64,000 nucleotides of DNA, from positions 1-64,000 of the forward strand of contig NZ_PIQO01000009.1 in the NCBI RefSeq assembly GCF_002844575.1, given 5' to 3'. Positions within the stretch are counted from its first letter, which is position 1, and each line of letters opens with the position of its first letter. Below are positions 63,597 through 64,000 of the stretch, piece by piece. Source of the stretch: Heyndrickxia camelliae. Lineage in GTDB: Bacteria; Bacillota; Bacilli; Bacillales; Bacillaceae_C. The notes beneath the pieces are model-generated. The model did not search any database and was not told the origin of the DNA. It saw only the letters and a list, made by a program, of their open reading frames with translations. Position numbers and translations under genes: made by a program.

Positions 63597-64000
63597 TTGA
63601 AATTCCAACCTATAACTTTAAAAGAAGACCCAGTCCCACAAGAAATAGCGGATTGTGAAAAATGTGGATTATATAAGCATGGCTCCCGCATGATTTGGGG
63701 CGAAGGCAATCCAAATGGTGATATTTACGTGATTCTCGATAACCCAGGTGCGCGCGAGGATAGAGAAGGAAATCCATTTGTTTGTGGTACACGTGAAACT
63801 TTGCAACAGGCAATTCATGAAGTAAATATACCGATTGACAAGGTTTATGTCACATTTATTTTAAAAAGACGGCCAACTCGTGCTTATGAGAAAACATGTA
63901 CACGAAGCATCTGCATACAGCATTTGAAATTTCAGCTAGAGGAACACACACCAAAATTACTAATTTGCTTAGGGAATGTAGCGTTGCAATCTTTTTATGA
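63597..64000 (+). CDS. Uracil-DNA glycosylase family protein, 5' part (cut by window end)
   Basis: TTG at 63597, behind GAGGTGA, opens a frame that is still open at the window edge (134 residues seen). It shows the family 4-type pattern: CEKCGLYKHGSR with two iron-sulfur-type Cys, GEGNPNGDIYVILDNPGARED (active-site loop), GTRETL, and TCTRSICIQHLKFQLEEHTP, then LLICLGNVALQSF. Such proteins remove uracil from DNA and carry a 4Fe-4S cluster. The LDNPGARED loop, with Asp-Asn in place of the usual Gly-Glu, may mean a different base specificity. Confidence 0.85.
   Translation, partial: MKFQPITLKEDPVPQEIADCEKCGLYKHGSRMIWGEGNPNGDIYVILDNPGAREDREGNPFVCGTRETLQQAIHEVNIPIDKVYVTFILKRRPTRAYEKTCTRSICIQHLKFQLEEHTPKLLICLGNVALQSFY

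Overview
The window is AT-rich, low-GC Firmicute DNA and most likely comes from a spore-forming Bacillaceae (Bacillus/Niallia-like). Evidence for this includes two tiny YjcZ-type sporulation proteins, YdjO, YtoQ and CvfB/YitL homologues, strong GGAGG-type ribosome binding sites with many TTG/GTG starts, cre-like CcpA sites, and an AraR-controlled arabinose locus with TTGTACGTACAA operators. I saw no rRNA, tRNA, CRISPR or intact insertion sequence.

Layout. 0-9 kb: assorted single genes (SDR remnant, NERD-domain pseudogene, YtoQ, HAD phosphatase, frameshifted P-loop kinase, two related unknown proteins, FMN reductase, two VOC proteins, nucleoside hydrolase). 9-13 kb: a peptide/D-amino-acid salvage block (amidohydrolase, Lrp-type regulator, M42 and M55 aminopeptidases). 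13.2-14.4 kb: a large tandem array of 52-bp units beside an Rgg-like regulator. 15-27 kb: a second amidohydrolase, an M50 protease split by an in-frame stop, an acyl-CoA dehydrogenase, small spore/cold proteins, an 887-aa secreted FIMAH protein, CvfB, a VOC protein, a ROK fructokinase and ManA. 27-37 kb: an ArsR/SRPBCC pair, then a sugar-sensing binding protein, YesM-type kinase and YesN-type regulator, followed by a CUT1 sugar ABC importer without its own ATPase. 37-47.6 kb: araR, araD-araB-araA, a ChvE/MmsA/MmsB-type sugar importer and an aldo/keto reductase, tied together by AraR operators. 48-50.4 kb: methionine gamma-lyase and a 2-hydroxyacid dehydrogenase. 51-54.4 kb: an oxidoreductase followed by a decayed ROK kinase and a sulfatase remnant. 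54.4-64 kb: an MFS exporter, a 1449-aa bacillopeptidase F-like protease, another 52-bp array, a second NERD protein, an aldo/keto reductase and the start of a uracil-DNA glycosylase.

The most unusual feature is a set of tandem arrays at about 0.9-1.17, 13.2-14.4 and 61.0-61.46 kb. They differ in sequence but share a period of 52 bp, held without indels over long runs, and each unit contains a short inverted repeat. Two of the three arrays lie directly behind the 3' end of a NERD-domain gene, and the two NERD genes are paralogues. A fourth degenerate copy of about 51 bp may exist at 18.7 kb, and weaker 20-21-bp arrays occur at 53.5 and 54.3 kb. I infer a mobile or maintained repeat family, possibly coupled to NERD proteins; its function is unknown.

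The window also has an unusual number of broken genes (SDR, NERD, P-loop kinase, M50 protease, DUF4097, ROK, sulfatase). Some breaks lie in homopolymers and could be sequence errors; others, in the 52.5-54.2 kb block, look like real decay.
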